Positions 44,499 through 54,280 of a stretch of DNA of 64,000 nucleotides are shown here, in pieces. The notes beneath the pieces are model-generated. The model searched no databases, was not told the origin of the DNA, and saw nothing but the letters and a program-made list of their open reading frames with translations. Positions within the stretch are counted from its first letter, which is position 1, and the number at the start of each line of letters is the position of its first letter. The stretch is from Nitrososphaerota archaeon. GTDB lineage: Archaea > Thermoproteota > Nitrososphaeria > Nitrososphaerales > CADDZS01. The DNA lies in assembly GCA_021325255.1 (NCBI GenBank), contig JAJPHP010000023.1:73265-137264 (forward strand), in the 5' to 3' direction. A program made the position numbers and the translations under genes.

Positions 44499-45344
44499 TT
44501 GAAGTGTGGAGTAGCCACATCGGGTACAACCCCTCCCAAAGTACTCGAAAAGATTGTATTGAAAGCAGAAGATCTGGGCTATGACTACTTTCTAGTTACA
44601 GATCACTATATGGGTACTAGGTCGAGTGTGACTCTTGACGCCTGGACCTTTCTTTCCTACGTCGCGGCGCTGACCCAAAGAATCAGACTCGGTACGTGCG
44701 TCACACCGATCCCTTTCAGGCCGCCCGCTATACTTGCCAAGATGATTGCAACTCTGGATAACCTGTCGGACGGGAGAGCCATCCTGGGAGCATGAGCTGG
44801 CTGGCACAGACCTGAGTTCGATGGGTACTCGAAGTGGCTCGGTGATGGAGAGAGAGTCAAATTCACTGGCGAGGCAATAGACCTGATGATTCGCCTCTGG
44901 ACACAGTCAGGACCCGTCGATTACGCTGGACAGTTTGTCTCGGCTTCCGGCGCAATCCTCGAACCAAAGCCGGTTCAGAGACCCCACCCGCAAGTCTGGT
45001 TTGGAACGGTATCCGAAAAGATGCTGCGCCGTTGCGGCAGACTCGGCGACGGTTGGCTGCCCATAGGGCCTAGATGGATAGGCGACATGTATCCCAGGCC
45101 GAACGAATACTCAAAGATGAGGCACATCATTGTCTCTGAGCTGGAAAAGCGAGGGTATCCTCTTAACCGGTTTTTCTTTTCAACAATAATCAACTACGCC
45201 GAATCCCGAACGCTACTTTCAGAAATTGAATCTTTCAAGCAGGCGGGGATGAACCACTTTACGCTGGGGCTGAGCAGGGAAGCTGACGAGTCGGTCCTGG
45301 TGAAGTTAGAGCGCGTCTCCAAGGAAGTCTGTAGCTCCATCTAA
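44499..45344 (+). pseudogene. LLM-class flavin-dependent oxidoreductase with one in-frame TGA
   Basis: About 281 residues plus stop. The luciferase-like fold is evident: GYDYFLVTDHY, LGTCVTPIPFRPPAILAKM, DNLSDGRAILGA, then TGA at 44793-44795, then AGWHRPEFDGYSKWLGDG in the same frame and on to PQVWFGTVSEKMLRRCGRLGDGWLP. The family normally reads LGxGAGWH here, so the TGA replaces a Gly codon (GGA to TGA is one base). The rest is intact. Homologues are F420- or FMN-dependent. It may be a recent pseudogene, a recoded gene, or a sequence error. Confidence 0.8.
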
Positions 45345-45397
45345 AGGAAACAGCGAAAATAAAGTGACATCACGCTACAATTTTGACGATGAGCAGC

Positions 45398-47032
45398 TCA
45401 GTCCACGAACACGTTGCCTCGAGCAGTCACAAAGTAGAATGTAGATAGACCGGGAACCCAGGAGTATTGGATTTGAGTGACCACGACTTTTCCTGGGTAT
45501 AGGACAACGTCAAACGCTGGCGTTGTTGTTGAATTGAAGTAGTGATGTCCACCAGCATCTATGATCACCAGGGAAACGACCTCCATTTGAACCGGCCCCT
45601 GGTTTTGGAGAGTGAATGTCACGGCGTTTGAGGAAGAGTACCATACTGTCAGTGAAAGGTACGCAGAACTTTGAACGTCCGTCTCGATTCTGTGGACCGT
45701 AGAACTTGTGGCATATGCAACACTTTGGACGCGAAGGACCAATTCATTTGCGCCATTTATCAAGTTCTGGGGGGCCAGGGTCGAGTTGAAATTCACGTTC
45801 ACGCTGATGACATCCGCGCCGACGCTGGTCGTGACGTTTGAGAACAGCAAGTATTTCTTGTTCAGCCAGTCATAGAGGTAAACACTCTGGGTCGGAGACG
45901 TTTGGTTGTATGCTGTGGTGAGGGAGAAGGACAGCTGGGTTACAACTGACGAGGCCTGCGCAAGCACGAACGTGTAAGCCCAGTCGGTCTGATAGAGAAA
46001 ATATGAATTCCCAAGATAATTTAGGCCGATGTCATCGAAGTAAAAGAAGTACTGCGAATAACATTTGCTTGTTGTTTGAACGTTCAAATTTATTACGATG
46101 TCGTAATAGCCTGTGTGGACGAGCTTTGAAGCAATTGTGCCACCGCTCTGAAGACTGGAAATAGCGGTTCTGTATTTCCATGATGCGTCGGGCCCCGCCA
46201 GCGATAGCTGAGTCAATGTGTACGTAGTGAAGGAAGGCGCCGTGTTCTCGTCAACAAGATAGACCGTCAAGGTCGCGCTGGAGATCGATCTTGAATTAAG
46301 AACAGGAACGTATTCGGCCCAGCTAAACTGTGAGTTAGCAATCGGGCCCACCCCGCCAGAAGATGGGTTGATGTAGAAACGCGTTGTAGCATTTCCTTTG
46401 AAGGTCGCAGTCCCAACGCATGTAAAGTACAGTTCCATCGAGCCTACTCCCGATCCTGGCGAAGGATTTCCATTTGACGAAGAAAAGTCGCCGCTAACAG
46501 AAGATGTTGAGGCGAAGGTCCATCCATTTGTATTTGAAGTAAAGTTAGAGTTTGAGAGAGCCTGCAAGGTCGGATTGTTCATGGGCGAGGTAAAGTTAAA
46601 CGGCGCGTAGGCGTGATACAGCGTATTGTTTTGATTCATTATAGTACCCCCGAAGCGTCCCGACGAAGCTGTGGTCATGTTCACTCCGCAAAGGTTGTTA
46701 CACGTTGAACCAGCGACGTAGGCTTGAGTTGGGGTATAGCTTTGGGTGCCGCCGTAGAAGACCTGGCTTATCGAGAGTTTTTCCTGATTCTTCTGGGTGT
46801 CGGCAACAGCAGCGTGGTTTTCAGCTTGGATCATGCCTGTTTGCAGCGTAGTAATGTATAGAATTGTTGAGATGCCTGCAACCATGATAGCAAGCACGAA
46901 CAACCCGCCAATGACGGAGGAAACTGCTCTCCTCCTATGCTTGGCCTCGAAAGGGCGCCTTGGTCTTTCTGGCGGAAACAGTCCCCTCCAGCTTTCTCCT
47001 CTGTGAACACGCAATTCGATCATGCGCTCCAA
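45398..47032 (-). CDS. Large pilin-like surface protein
   Basis: 544 residues. Archaeal class III signal: a basic N-terminus ending in HRRR, then AVSSVIGGLFVLAIMVAGIS as the hydrophobic helix, as in type IV pilins. The ~480-residue extracellular part is rich in Ser, Thr, Asn, Tyr and aromatic beta strands, far larger than a normal pilin, so it may be a minor tip pilin or adhesin. It overlaps the end of the upstream pilin gene by 13 bases. Confidence 0.75.
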   Translation of the reverse strand: MERMIELRVHRGESWRGLFPPERPRRPFEAKHRRRAVSSVIGGLFVLAIMVAGISTILYITTLQTGMIQAENHAAVADTQKNQEKLSISQVFYGGTQSYTPTQAYVAGSTCNNLCGVNMTTASSGRFGGTIMNQNNTLYHAYAPFNFTSPMNNPTLQALSNSNFTSNTNGWTFASTSSVSGDFSSSNGNPSPGSGVGSMELYFTCVGTATFKGNATTRFYINPSSGGVGPIANSQFSWAEYVPVLNSRSISSATLTVYLVDENTAPSFTTYTLTQLSLAGPDASWKYRTAISSLQSGGTIASKLVHTGYYDIVINLNVQTTSKCYSQYFFYFDDIGLNYLGNSYFLYQTDWAYTFVLAQASSVVTQLSFSLTTAYNQTSPTQSVYLYDWLNKKYLLFSNVTTSVGADVISVNVNFNSTLAPQNLINGANELVLRVQSVAYATSSTVHRIETDVQSSAYLSLTVWYSSSNAVTFTLQNQGPVQMEVVSLVIIDAGGHHYFNSTTTPAFDVVLYPGKVVVTQIQYSWVPGLSTFYFVTARGNVFVD

Positions 47033-47511
47033 GCACCATCAAATACACTGCCGCTGTCTGAAACCAGCTTGACATAGTAGTTTGTGCCGGGCGTGTACGA
47101 AAACGCAGCGAGAATCTCGATCTGCTGTCCAGGTGAAAGCGTCAAACCATTCGGATACGCGGTCGTGAATGATGCCAGCGGTGCTACCGTTCCGCTTTGG
47201 TTAGTGTAGATAGTCACTATATGGATCAAATTCGAACCATAATTTAGGGCGTGAACCTCTAAGTCTGGTATCCCTCCAACGGTGTGAAACCAGACATCAA
47301 AGATTGTGAGCCTCTCCTGTGCCTGTTGGGTTGCGAGCGAGACCTGGCTTTGCTGCAATACGGTACCAGTTTGTAGCGAACTGGAGGAGCCTAGAAGAAG
47401 TAAAGTGCCAATGGCAACCGTGGCAAGGACGATGAGCAGCGTGCCTATAATTTCCGAGATTGCACTCCGCCCGTTACGGCGAGGCAGAACCCATCGATGG
47501 TTCCCTCTCAA
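47020..47511 (-). CDS. Type IV pilin-like protein
   Basis: 163 residues: basic leader ending RRNGR, prepilin-like junction before SAISEIIGTLLIVLATVAIG, then a ~110-residue beta domain. It is co-transcribed with the large pilin-like protein downstream. No assembly ATPase or prepilin peptidase is in the window. Confidence 0.78.
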   Translation of the reverse strand: MRGNHRWVLPRRNGRSAISEIIGTLLIVLATVAIGTLLLLGSSSSLQTGTVLQQSQVSLATQQAQERLTIFDVWFHTVGGIPDLEVHALNYGSNLIHIVTIYTNQSGTVAPLASFTTAYPNGLTLSPGQQIEILAAFSYTPGTNYYVKLVSDSGSVFDGAWSA

Positions 47512-47658
47512 TGGTCATAAGTCGAGAGTATGCGCTCGCCACGATATATATAGATGCCCGAGATCGAATTTTGCTTTCCTAGACTTAGGGGAACCGACGA
47601 GGCAGTACGGTACATAGTAGAAGGAGTTAAATCCAATTTTGCGAGACTGGAGAGCATA

Positions 47659-48798
47659 CTACTGAGCGACGCCGAGCGTATTTCCGACGCCGATGATGAG
47701 GATCGAATCTCCTTCCTTTGTCTTGTCCTCGACCAAGGCGTGCACCCTGTCAACGACCTTTGTGGCAGAGTCCGCGATTTCTTTAGTCATTACCGAGATC
47801 GCATCGATCAGTGATTGCTTTACTACAATGGCGTAGACCGGGATGTTCTTCATAACGGCTACGTCTTCGATCTTGGCCCTCTCCACTCCGACGCCGCCAA
47901 TGGCGGCACCAATTCCCTCCGCGATATCACCGGTCTTTTCGCCTTCGAGCTTCAGCGCAGCGTCAATCATGATTATCGTGCTGATCTTGGTATTCGGATC
48001 CTCGACCAGTTTCCAAACTGCGTTGTGGGGCCTACCGACCGTTCCCATTGGGCCCTCCGCCTTTAACACGTAAAGCATTCTATCCTTGTACTTGGCTATA
48101 GAGTACACAGTTTCCTGTTCAATTCCGGTCTTCTGATTGCCCACCATAAAGTTGCCTGCTACCATCGGGCCGATTCCATCTCCAATAGGCTGAGCGGCTC
48201 TGAAAGCTTCGATTGCGTTGAAAAGCGCCTCTGCCTGCTGTACGAGAGTCGGCATCGTCATCTGGAGTTGTACTATGAGGAAGAGGCTCTTTGTCTTCTT
48301 CCCTTGGATGAACATGTGCCTAACGACCTTGAAGATTATGTTGAGGCTGCTTGCAACTTCCAGTATGTTCTGCGCAGCGCTGATCTGGACAGGGTCAGCC
48401 TGCGGTGCGATCGTCTTTAGCTCGGCTCTGACTCTGTCGTCCTGCGTTCGCACGACATGTTCTATCTTGTCTACTATCCCCTTTGGGTCGAGCGAAACCG
48501 GCATGATCGTAAAGTATTCCAACGCCTGGTCTATTCGCGGAGCCGAGTTCGGAGGGGCCTTGCACACGTTCGTCACATAGTCCACTAGTTCTTTGCGGCT
48601 GTTCTCCCTAAGGGTCTGGAGTTTGAGGAGATTCTTGTTTACGTCGTTCAGAACCATGGAGGCCTGAATCCTCGGAGCCCAGAGGATGCTTACGAACATT
48701 AAGACTACGAAGGAAACGATGTAGATGATGAAGCTAATCGTGTTGGCTGTGCCGCCAAAGAACTGGAGTTGCGTGGATGAAAATATTGAAAGTAACAA
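47659..48798 (-). CDS. DUF1512 membrane protein
   Basis: 379 residues. One N-terminal TM helix (TISFIIYIVSFVVLMFVSIL), a cytosolic helical part (residues 45-180), and a C-terminal alpha/beta domain with GDGIGPMVAGNFM, GTVGRPHNAVWKLVE, and IGAAIGGVGVERAKIEDVA. This matches the archaeal DUF1512 family of unknown function. A short AT-rich gap separates it from the pilin genes, in the same direction. Confidence 0.85.
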   Translation of the reverse strand: MLLSIFSSTQLQFFGGTANTISFIIYIVSFVVLMFVSILWAPRIQASMVLNDVNKNLLKLQTLRENSRKELVDYVTNVCKAPPNSAPRIDQALEYFTIMPVSLDPKGIVDKIEHVVRTQDDRVRAELKTIAPQADPVQISAAQNILEVASSLNIIFKVVRHMFIQGKKTKSLFLIVQLQMTMPTLVQQAEALFNAIEAFRAAQPIGDGIGPMVAGNFMVGNQKTGIEQETVYSIAKYKDRMLYVLKAEGPMGTVGRPHNAVWKLVEDPNTKISTIIMIDAALKLEGEKTGDIAEGIGAAIGGVGVERAKIEDVAVMKNIPVYAIVVKQSLIDAISVMTKEIADSATKVVDRVHALVEDKTKEGDSILIIGVGNTLGVAQ

Positions 48799-49243
48799 AT
48801 TTTCTCTTTCCTTCTAGCCTGTTTTCTTACTCTTTTTCGATTCAACGGGGAGAAAAAGGGGAAAAGTGTGAATGCACGACGAATCCAAAGTTGGACCGAG
48901 GGAAAAACATGCCCTTCAGCGTTGCTTTGTGTTCATCCATTAATCGCGTCTTCTCTGGTCCCTCTTCTTGCCTTCCTTGTCTTTGCTAATTTTAAGCCTC
49001 GGTAGCGCCCCTCTTAAAATCCTTCTCTCGAAGATCCCACTTGTCCGGACTTGCAATGGAAGAAAAAATGATGCGTCTCACGCATCAGGAAAACGCAGGA
49101 CCAAGGCTTTTCTTGCCTCCAGAGAACTGCCTCGGATAAAGGAAGCCCCATTCTGCTTGCTTGAGATAGCGACAGGAACCATCAGGGGGGTCCAAGCCGG
49201 CGCGCTGGGAAACTCAAAGAAACTCCATAGGAACACGTTCCTT
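48799..49243. other. Intergenic region, no gene assigned
   Basis: 445 bases between leftward genes. Frames on both strands reach 60-110 codons, but none has a recognisable domain or a placed promoter, so none is called. Confidence 0.35.
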
Positions 49244-50374
49244 TCACGGATGTCCTCTAATCTGCTTGACATACTCAAACCAGGCTTGTTTTGGAGAACC
49301 CTGCCGGTTTAAGAGGCCGAAGTGATTTTCTTGGAAGGGGAAGGAAAGCCAGTACGTATCTGAAAGCCTCCACATACCCAGCCCGCTCACTCCGTCGCTC
49401 GAGTAGGCTTCTTCGCACACGGACTTGACATACTCTACCTGCTTTGCTTCGCTGTACCCAAAGAGCCTGGGTCCGGAAGGGTAGCCGGTCTCTGCGACAA
49501 GTATCTCGGTGCCAACCAGTTCCTTTGCCTTGCGCGCGATACGACTCACCTCGCTTACGTTGATTGGTTCGGATCGCAAGTAATTTGGATAGAAATCAAG
49601 GCCCAATACATCGCAGTACTTTGAGTAGTGTTTGAAGAAAATGTGCGCGGTGTCGGCCTCAAGGTTGATCATCGTCTCAGTTTTTGGATCCTCTTCTTTC
49701 ACAATCCGTTGTAGCTCTGCCAAAATCGTCTCTGCGATATCCTTCTCAAGCCAGATTCCACCGCGCCTCCAGTCGGTTGAGAGGTGTTCGAGCCACCAGT
49801 TGGGTTCATTTTCGAGCTGCCACATGTCGATTTTCCCGCGATAATGCCTGACTATTTCTCTGGATGCTTCCGCGAGCCTCGCGACATAATCGGCGGGGCG
49901 ATCTATGTTTATCCCCTTGGGAAGGAATCGAAAGTAACCATTCCCAAGAACAGCTGCTATCCTGATACCTGCGTTGTTGAGCTCTCTCACGAAGGGGTCT
50001 AGTGGAAACGAGTATTCCTGCTGCTTTCTTCTCAAGATCCTGGGTTGAAAGAGATTCCACTGAAACCAGCCGCGCACAAAATTTATGCCGCACCTTTTGA
50101 GTTGCGACGCGAGGCTCTTGCAAAGCATCTCCGTGCCGTACTCCTGATCATTTGCTTCGGAAGGAGTCGTCAGAGCAGCAACGTGGTCGGATTGCTTTGG
50201 GGCGGCGCGTAGAGTAAACGGGCCTTCCGGGAGCTCAACGTTGAGAAAGTGTGGGATTATAATCGATTTCGGCGGAGCAAACCCGGCGTACATCCACATG
50301 TCATCGATGCACACGCCCCAGCCGAACTTGCCTGAGCCAAAAAGGTGTCCTGCCATGCCTATATGCTGGGACAC
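49244..50374 (-). CDS. Glycoside hydrolase, clan GH-A (TIM barrel)
   Basis: 376 residues. TIM-barrel glycosidase pattern with an acid/base Glu in QLENEPNWW (E190 of the N-E-P motif) and a likely nucleophile Glu in ILVAETGYPSG (E295). Other barrel strands are GINFVRGWFQWN, IRIAAVLGNG, and LGLDFYPNY. Substrate specificity (beta-galactan, mannan or glucan) cannot be told. No secretion signal, so it is cytosolic. GTG 50374 is the longest start. A TATA-like GCATATAGG at this position suggests the real start may be at GTG 50314 or ATG 50299. Confidence 0.8.
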   Translation of the reverse strand: MSQHIGMAGHLFGSGKFGWGVCIDDMWMYAGFAPPKSIIIPHFLNVELPEGPFTLRAAPKQSDHVAALTTPSEANDQEYGTEMLCKSLASQLKRCGINFVRGWFQWNLFQPRILRRKQQEYSFPLDPFVRELNNAGIRIAAVLGNGYFRFLPKGINIDRPADYVARLAEASREIVRHYRGKIDMWQLENEPNWWLEHLSTDWRRGGIWLEKDIAETILAELQRIVKEEDPKTETMINLEADTAHIFFKHYSKYCDVLGLDFYPNYLRSEPINVSEVSRIARKAKELVGTEILVAETGYPSGPRLFGYSEAKQVEYVKSVCEEAYSSDGVSGLGMWRLSDTYWLSFPFQENHFGLLNRQGSPKQAWFEYVKQIRGHP

Positions 50375-50553
50375 CTAGCCCGTGTTGTGCAGGGTTTCAG
50401 CTTCAATTCGGAATCGGACAGAGTAGAGATGCTTTGGGATATATTAGCTAGAGTTGCGACAGGTCAAGTCAGAAGCTCCCCTTCTCCCAAAAGAGAGATA
50501 TGGATTTCAACCTCAACAGTTAGAAGAGGCATGAGGGATGTACCTTTATCTCG

Positions 50554-51915
50554 ATGAGCTCCCGCCCAGATTCGCAGAGGTACCTAAAACTTCTCGAAAT
50601 TTCGCAGGTCATGGAAAGGATCAGGTCAGCGTTTCAAGATTATGAGCCTGCAATTGAACGAGTGAGGCTGGACGAGGCGCTCGGAAGAGTCCTCGCGGAG
50701 GACATCGTCGCCAAGGAGGATCTGCCGCCTACTACAATCTCGGCAATGGACGGATACGCAGTTAGACACAGCGCGATTGTCTCGGCGTCGACATCCAATC
50801 CATCCGAGTTTCAGATCAAGGGAGAGCTCTACCCGAAAGACGTTGCGAACTCTAGCTTAATTCCAAGCATCGATAGTGATGGAGACGCCTACTACGTCGC
50901 GACCGGTGCGCCAATCCCAGCAGGGTGCGACGTGGTAGCAAGAATAGAGGACACGCGCGTTGACGCCGAGGGAAGGAGAGTAACAATTTCCAAGGACATT
51001 CCCAAGTGGAAAAACATCTCCCTCAAGGGCGAGGATATCCACGCGGGAGATTTACTCTTCCAAAGAAGGCGAATACTTAACTCCTCGGACGCTGCAACCA
51101 TGATTGGTCTGGGATACCGTGAGGTCAGCGGATTCGCAACCCCGAGAGTCGGGATTCTCTCCATTGGAAGCGAACTCGTAGAGTTTGATCCCTTGAAAGA
51201 ACACGCAAACCGCCGAACGATCAACAACTATTCAAACCTCATAGCAGGCTACCTCTCGGAGTGCGGCGCGACTGCTGTGCCGCTTGGCGTCGTGGAAGAT
51301 GACCAGGATAGCATTAGCGCAAAAATTCTTTCTGGAATCGCGAACTGCGAGATGATCATAACTATCGCGGGCAGCTCCGTTGGCGCGAAGGATTATGCTC
51401 CTAACGCCTTACTGGCTCTTGAAAATTCGAAGATGCTTTTCCACGGCGTCAGAGCCGTCCCGATCAGGCCCGCAGGTCTAGGCGTTGTCGGAAAGTCTAG
51501 GGCGGTCGCCATCCTTCCGGGCCACGCTGTCTCTGCTGCGCTAGCTTTCTTCGTGGTTGTTCTGCCGGTCCTAAATATGCTGTCCGGGCTTGAAATGGAT
51601 TCGAGGAGAGTTCTCTTGAACGCGACGGCTGAGAATGAATTTTACAACGATAGAGCGATTGAGGCCCTGAGCCTTGTGCATATCTCCCGCAGTGATCGTG
51701 AGAAAGGGAAGGAACAAGAAGAACACGGCAATAAATCACAGGCGGGCACGGAAGGAATCGAATACAGCGCAACCTCGCTAGAGTGGGGGTCTAATCTGCT
51801 CTCAAACCTCTCCAAGGCGCACGGATTTGTCTGGCTTGCACCGCACGAAAGGATAAGCAAATCCCAACGGGTAAAAGTTCAGCTGCTCGGAAGTTCAGAG
51901 CTCTTGAGGATCTGA
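50554..51915 (+). CDS. moeA: Molybdopterin molybdotransferase
   Basis: 453 residues. MoeA signatures: DEALGRVLAEDIVAKEDLPP and the catalytic AMDGYAVRH loop (substrate-contacting Asp and Tyr), YYVATGAPIPAGCDVVARIED, GSELVEF with the metal-binding Glu, and a C-terminal domain after the PAGLGVVGKSRAVAILPGHA stretch. It inserts molybdate (or tungstate) into molybdopterin-AMP. The C-terminal domain IV carries a Glu/Gln-rich insert (residues ~385-405). First of moeA, mobB, tatA on the plus strand. Confidence 0.92.
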   Translation: MSSRPDSQRYLKLLEISQVMERIRSAFQDYEPAIERVRLDEALGRVLAEDIVAKEDLPPTTISAMDGYAVRHSAIVSASTSNPSEFQIKGELYPKDVANSSLIPSIDSDGDAYYVATGAPIPAGCDVVARIEDTRVDAEGRRVTISKDIPKWKNISLKGEDIHAGDLLFQRRRILNSSDAATMIGLGYREVSGFATPRVGILSIGSELVEFDPLKEHANRRTINNYSNLIAGYLSECGATAVPLGVVEDDQDSISAKILSGIANCEMIITIAGSSVGAKDYAPNALLALENSKMLFHGVRAVPIRPAGLGVVGKSRAVAILPGHAVSAALAFFVVVLPVLNMLSGLEMDSRRVLLNATAENEFYNDRAIEALSLVHISRSDREKGKEQEEHGNKSQAGTEGIEYSATSLEWGSNLLSNLSKAHGFVWLAPHERISKSQRVKVQLLGSSELLRI

Positions 51916-52013
51916 GCTTGCACAAAATTTGGTCTTGTGCGTACGGATAAGAACAATAAGGAAAAAAGAATTCAAAAACGCTCACTCTTGGAGGTAGCTG
52001 ATGCTTTTTCCTC

Positions 52014-52610
52014 TTGAAACAAATTGTGATCTTTCTTGGCTACAGCGGGAGTGGGAAAACTACTGCTCTAACCGGAGTGGCGAGGGAATTGACAAGGCGC
52101 CGTGCGGGATCGGTTGGGACGTTGAAACACATACACGACCCAGACTTCACGATTGACACGAAAGGAAAGGACACTTGGCTACACTCTACTTCTGGGGCAA
52201 CTTTGGTCGTCGCCCTTGCCGAGAAGGAAATGTCAGTGATAAAGCGAGGCGCTGGTATGGGCAAAATTACCATTGATAAGATCCTTGAGATTTACAGGAG
52301 AGAGAAAATCGACTACGTACTTATCGAGGGCCTCTACCGGCGATTTTCAGCGTCAGGAAGGAAAAAGGGGGTGGTGGCCGTACTGTGCGCTTCGACAACG
52401 CAGGAGGTTGACGAATTGCTGGCGAGACACCGAGGGCTACGCATTCTTTGCATAACTGGCCCAGTTGCCGACGCCAAAGCGCTTGGCAAGGGGGGCTATA
52501 GAGGCATCCCTGTGCTCGCCCTCCCTCGCGGAACCAAGAAGATAGTGGACCTGATTACAATTCGCCCGAGACTTGCAAAACAGAAGACAAATATCGGGGT
52601 CAGGACATAG
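52014..52610 (+). CDS. mobB: Molybdopterin-guanine dinucleotide biosynthesis protein MobB
   Basis: 198 residues. P-loop GYSGSGKTT at residues 9-17, then GTLKHIHDPDFTIDTKGKDT, which contains the switch aspartates of MobB, and YVLIEGLYRRF. MobB is a GTPase that supports MobA in making the guanine dinucleotide cofactor. It lies about 100 bases after moeA. TTG start. Confidence 0.88.
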   Translation: MKQIVIFLGYSGSGKTTALTGVARELTRRRAGSVGTLKHIHDPDFTIDTKGKDTWLHSTSGATLVVALAEKEMSVIKRGAGMGKITIDKILEIYRREKIDYVLIEGLYRRFSASGRKKGVVAVLCASTTQEVDELLARHRGLRILCITGPVADAKALGKGGYRGIPVLALPRGTKKIVDLITIRPRLAKQKTNIGVRT

Positions 52611-52668
52611 GAAATGGCGCTAGCGATTAAATAAGAGAACAAGGAGAAGGGGGGGAAATCAAAGAACC

Positions 52669-53085
52669 TTGGCCTTCGACGATCCTGTCGTATGGATTAT
52701 GATCATCGCCCTTGCAGTCTTCTTCTTCGGCAGCGGAAAGATTCCTCAGTTTGCAAAGGCTCTGGGAGAGGCGAAAAGAGAATTCGACAGTGCCTGGCGA
52801 GGCTTTGGCTCTATGACCGCTCCGCTGACTCAGCCTCCCGCTCCGGTTGCGCCCAGGCCGGCTACCACAACTTTCATGCCCCCGCAAGCACCCGCCCAGC
52901 CGCCGCCACTCACTCAAGAGCCTGCTCCCGCCCCAACATTGCCTGTCGTAAGTAGCACTGATCCACTCATTGTCGCCGCAAAGAACGAGGGTATCGTGAC
53001 AGAAGGCAAGACGCGAGAGCAGGTTGCTACAGAACTCGCGATAAAGCTGAACAACAGTAAGCACGCGGCCGAGACCTCAGGCTGA
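52669..53085 (+). CDS. tatA: TatA/MttA-like twin-arginine translocase subunit
   Basis: 138 residues. A short N-terminus, one TM helix (VVWIMIIALAVFFFGSGKIP with the FGxxKIP hinge), then an amphipathic helix (FAKALGEAKREFDSAWRG), which is the TatA pattern. A Pro/Ala-rich linker and a small helical C-terminus are longer than usual. Its place behind moeA and mobB fits Tat export of folded molybdoenzymes. Start TTG. Confidence 0.88.
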   Translation: MAFDDPVVWIMIIALAVFFFGSGKIPQFAKALGEAKREFDSAWRGFGSMTAPLTQPPAPVAPRPATTTFMPPQAPAQPPPLTQEPAPAPTLPVVSSTDPLIVAAKNEGIVTEGKTREQVATELAIKLNNSKHAAETSG

Positions 53086-53559
53086 GTATGGGCCGCCGCT
53101 GTTGAGTATCTCAACGGAATCAAATCCTTCTTCCTCCACAGGAATCTGCATTATCCTGTTGTACATTCTGACAGCGCGGTCGGGCACATGCTCTCTTCCG
53201 CGCCTTTGAGCGTTCCTCTCGAGAGCTGTTTCGAGCGGACAGATGAGGCAAACTGCCCTAATGGGCAAGGAAAACTTCCATGCGATGTCTATGTATCTTC
53301 TTCTGGCTCTCATCGTCGTGTTGGTGTTGTCGATTACGATGCTGTGACCCTCGCTCAGTGCCTGGAGGATCTTCCTTCTTTCACTGTGTCTCGATCGGAG
53401 TGTGTCGAGGTTTATCCTAACTTGATTCCGAAATCTCGTAGTTGCTAGCGTGGACTTTCCGCTCCCAGGTATGCCCACGAGGACTACAATTTCGGGAGTC
53501 GGTTTCGCCGGTGCGTTGTTGCGCTCAAGAGCGTAGGAAGATGAAATAGTCATGAGCAA
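53077..53559 (-). CDS. P-loop kinase (T4 polynucleotide-kinase-like, AAA_33)
   Basis: 160 residues. Walker A GIPGSGKST (residues 29-37), RINLDTLRSR, IVIDNTNTTMRARRRYIDIA, and the lid AQRRGREHVPDRAVRMYNR match the small kinases with a Pnk-like fold. Substrates vary (nucleic-acid 5' ends, small metabolites). It converges with tatA, overlapping nine bases. Confidence 0.85.
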   Translation of the reverse strand: MLMTISSSYALERNNAPAKPTPEIVVLVGIPGSGKSTLATTRFRNQVRINLDTLRSRHSERRKILQALSEGHSIVIDNTNTTMRARRRYIDIAWKFSLPIRAVCLICPLETALERNAQRRGREHVPDRAVRMYNRIMQIPVEEEGFDSVEILNSGGPYSA

Positions 53560-53719
53560 CCCGATATATCTCAGTTGGAGGGGAGTATTTTATTGCACTT
53601 TTCCTGAGGCATCTCGACTCACCTAATTTCGTGTTCACTTTCAGGGTCAAGTGACGCGAGAACATTAATTTGCCCAATGCATTGATTTCTCGATTGATCG
53701 GTAAGTTCCGGTTCGACTC

Positions 53720-54280
53720 TTGGAAGGTGAGGCGGAGATGAAAGCAGAAGGGAAGCGCGATGCTGTCTACACAATCGGCCACTCAACGAGAACGCTTGAA
53801 GAACTGATCGGACTTCTCAAGATGAACAGCATCGAGATGCTTGTGGATATCCGAACTATCCCTAGATCAAAGACAAATCCGCAATTTAACCTTGAAAGCC
53901 TGCCGAACGAGTTGCGAAAGAGAGGCATAGGATACGTGCACATGAAGGGGCTGGGAGGTCTCAGGCGCCCTAGATCAGATTCAAAGAACACGGCGTGGAG
54001 AAATCTCTCATTCCGAGGTTACGCGGATTATATGCAAACGGAGGAGTTTGCAAAAAACCTTGCCGAGCTGGAACAAATGATAGAAGATGGTAAGAATCAT
54101 CTCAGGATTGCTCTGATGTGCGCGGAAGCCGTCCCATGGAGGTGCCATAGGTTTCTTGTGAGCGACGCGCTGCTAGTCAGGGGATACGAAGTACTCCACA
54201 TAATTGCGAAGGGGAGCCCTAAACAGCATACGCTGTCGAAGATGGCTAAAGTGGTGGAAGGTAAGATTACTTATCCTTGA
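53720..54280 (+). CDS. DUF488 family protein
   Basis: 186 residues. DUF488 hallmarks: YTIGHSTRTLEELI, LVDIRTIPRSKTNPQFN, and the Cys-bearing LMCAEAVPWRCHRFLVSDAL. Biochemical role is not established for the family. The TTG at 53720 or the ATG at 53738, preceded by a GAGGCGGAG, may be the start. Its end overlaps the convergent regulator by ten bases. Confidence 0.88.
   Translation: MEGEAEMKAEGKRDAVYTIGHSTRTLEELIGLLKMNSIEMLVDIRTIPRSKTNPQFNLESLPNELRKRGIGYVHMKGLGGLRRPRSDSKNTAWRNLSFRGYADYMQTEEFAKNLAELEQMIEDGKNHLRIALMCAEAVPWRCHRFLVSDALLVRGYEVLHIIAKGSPKQHTLSKMAKVVEGKITYP

Noticed and set aside
48968..49312. 114-codon rightward frame opposite the glycosidase 3' end
   Set aside because: It partly overlaps a well-supported gene and has no domain or placed promoter.
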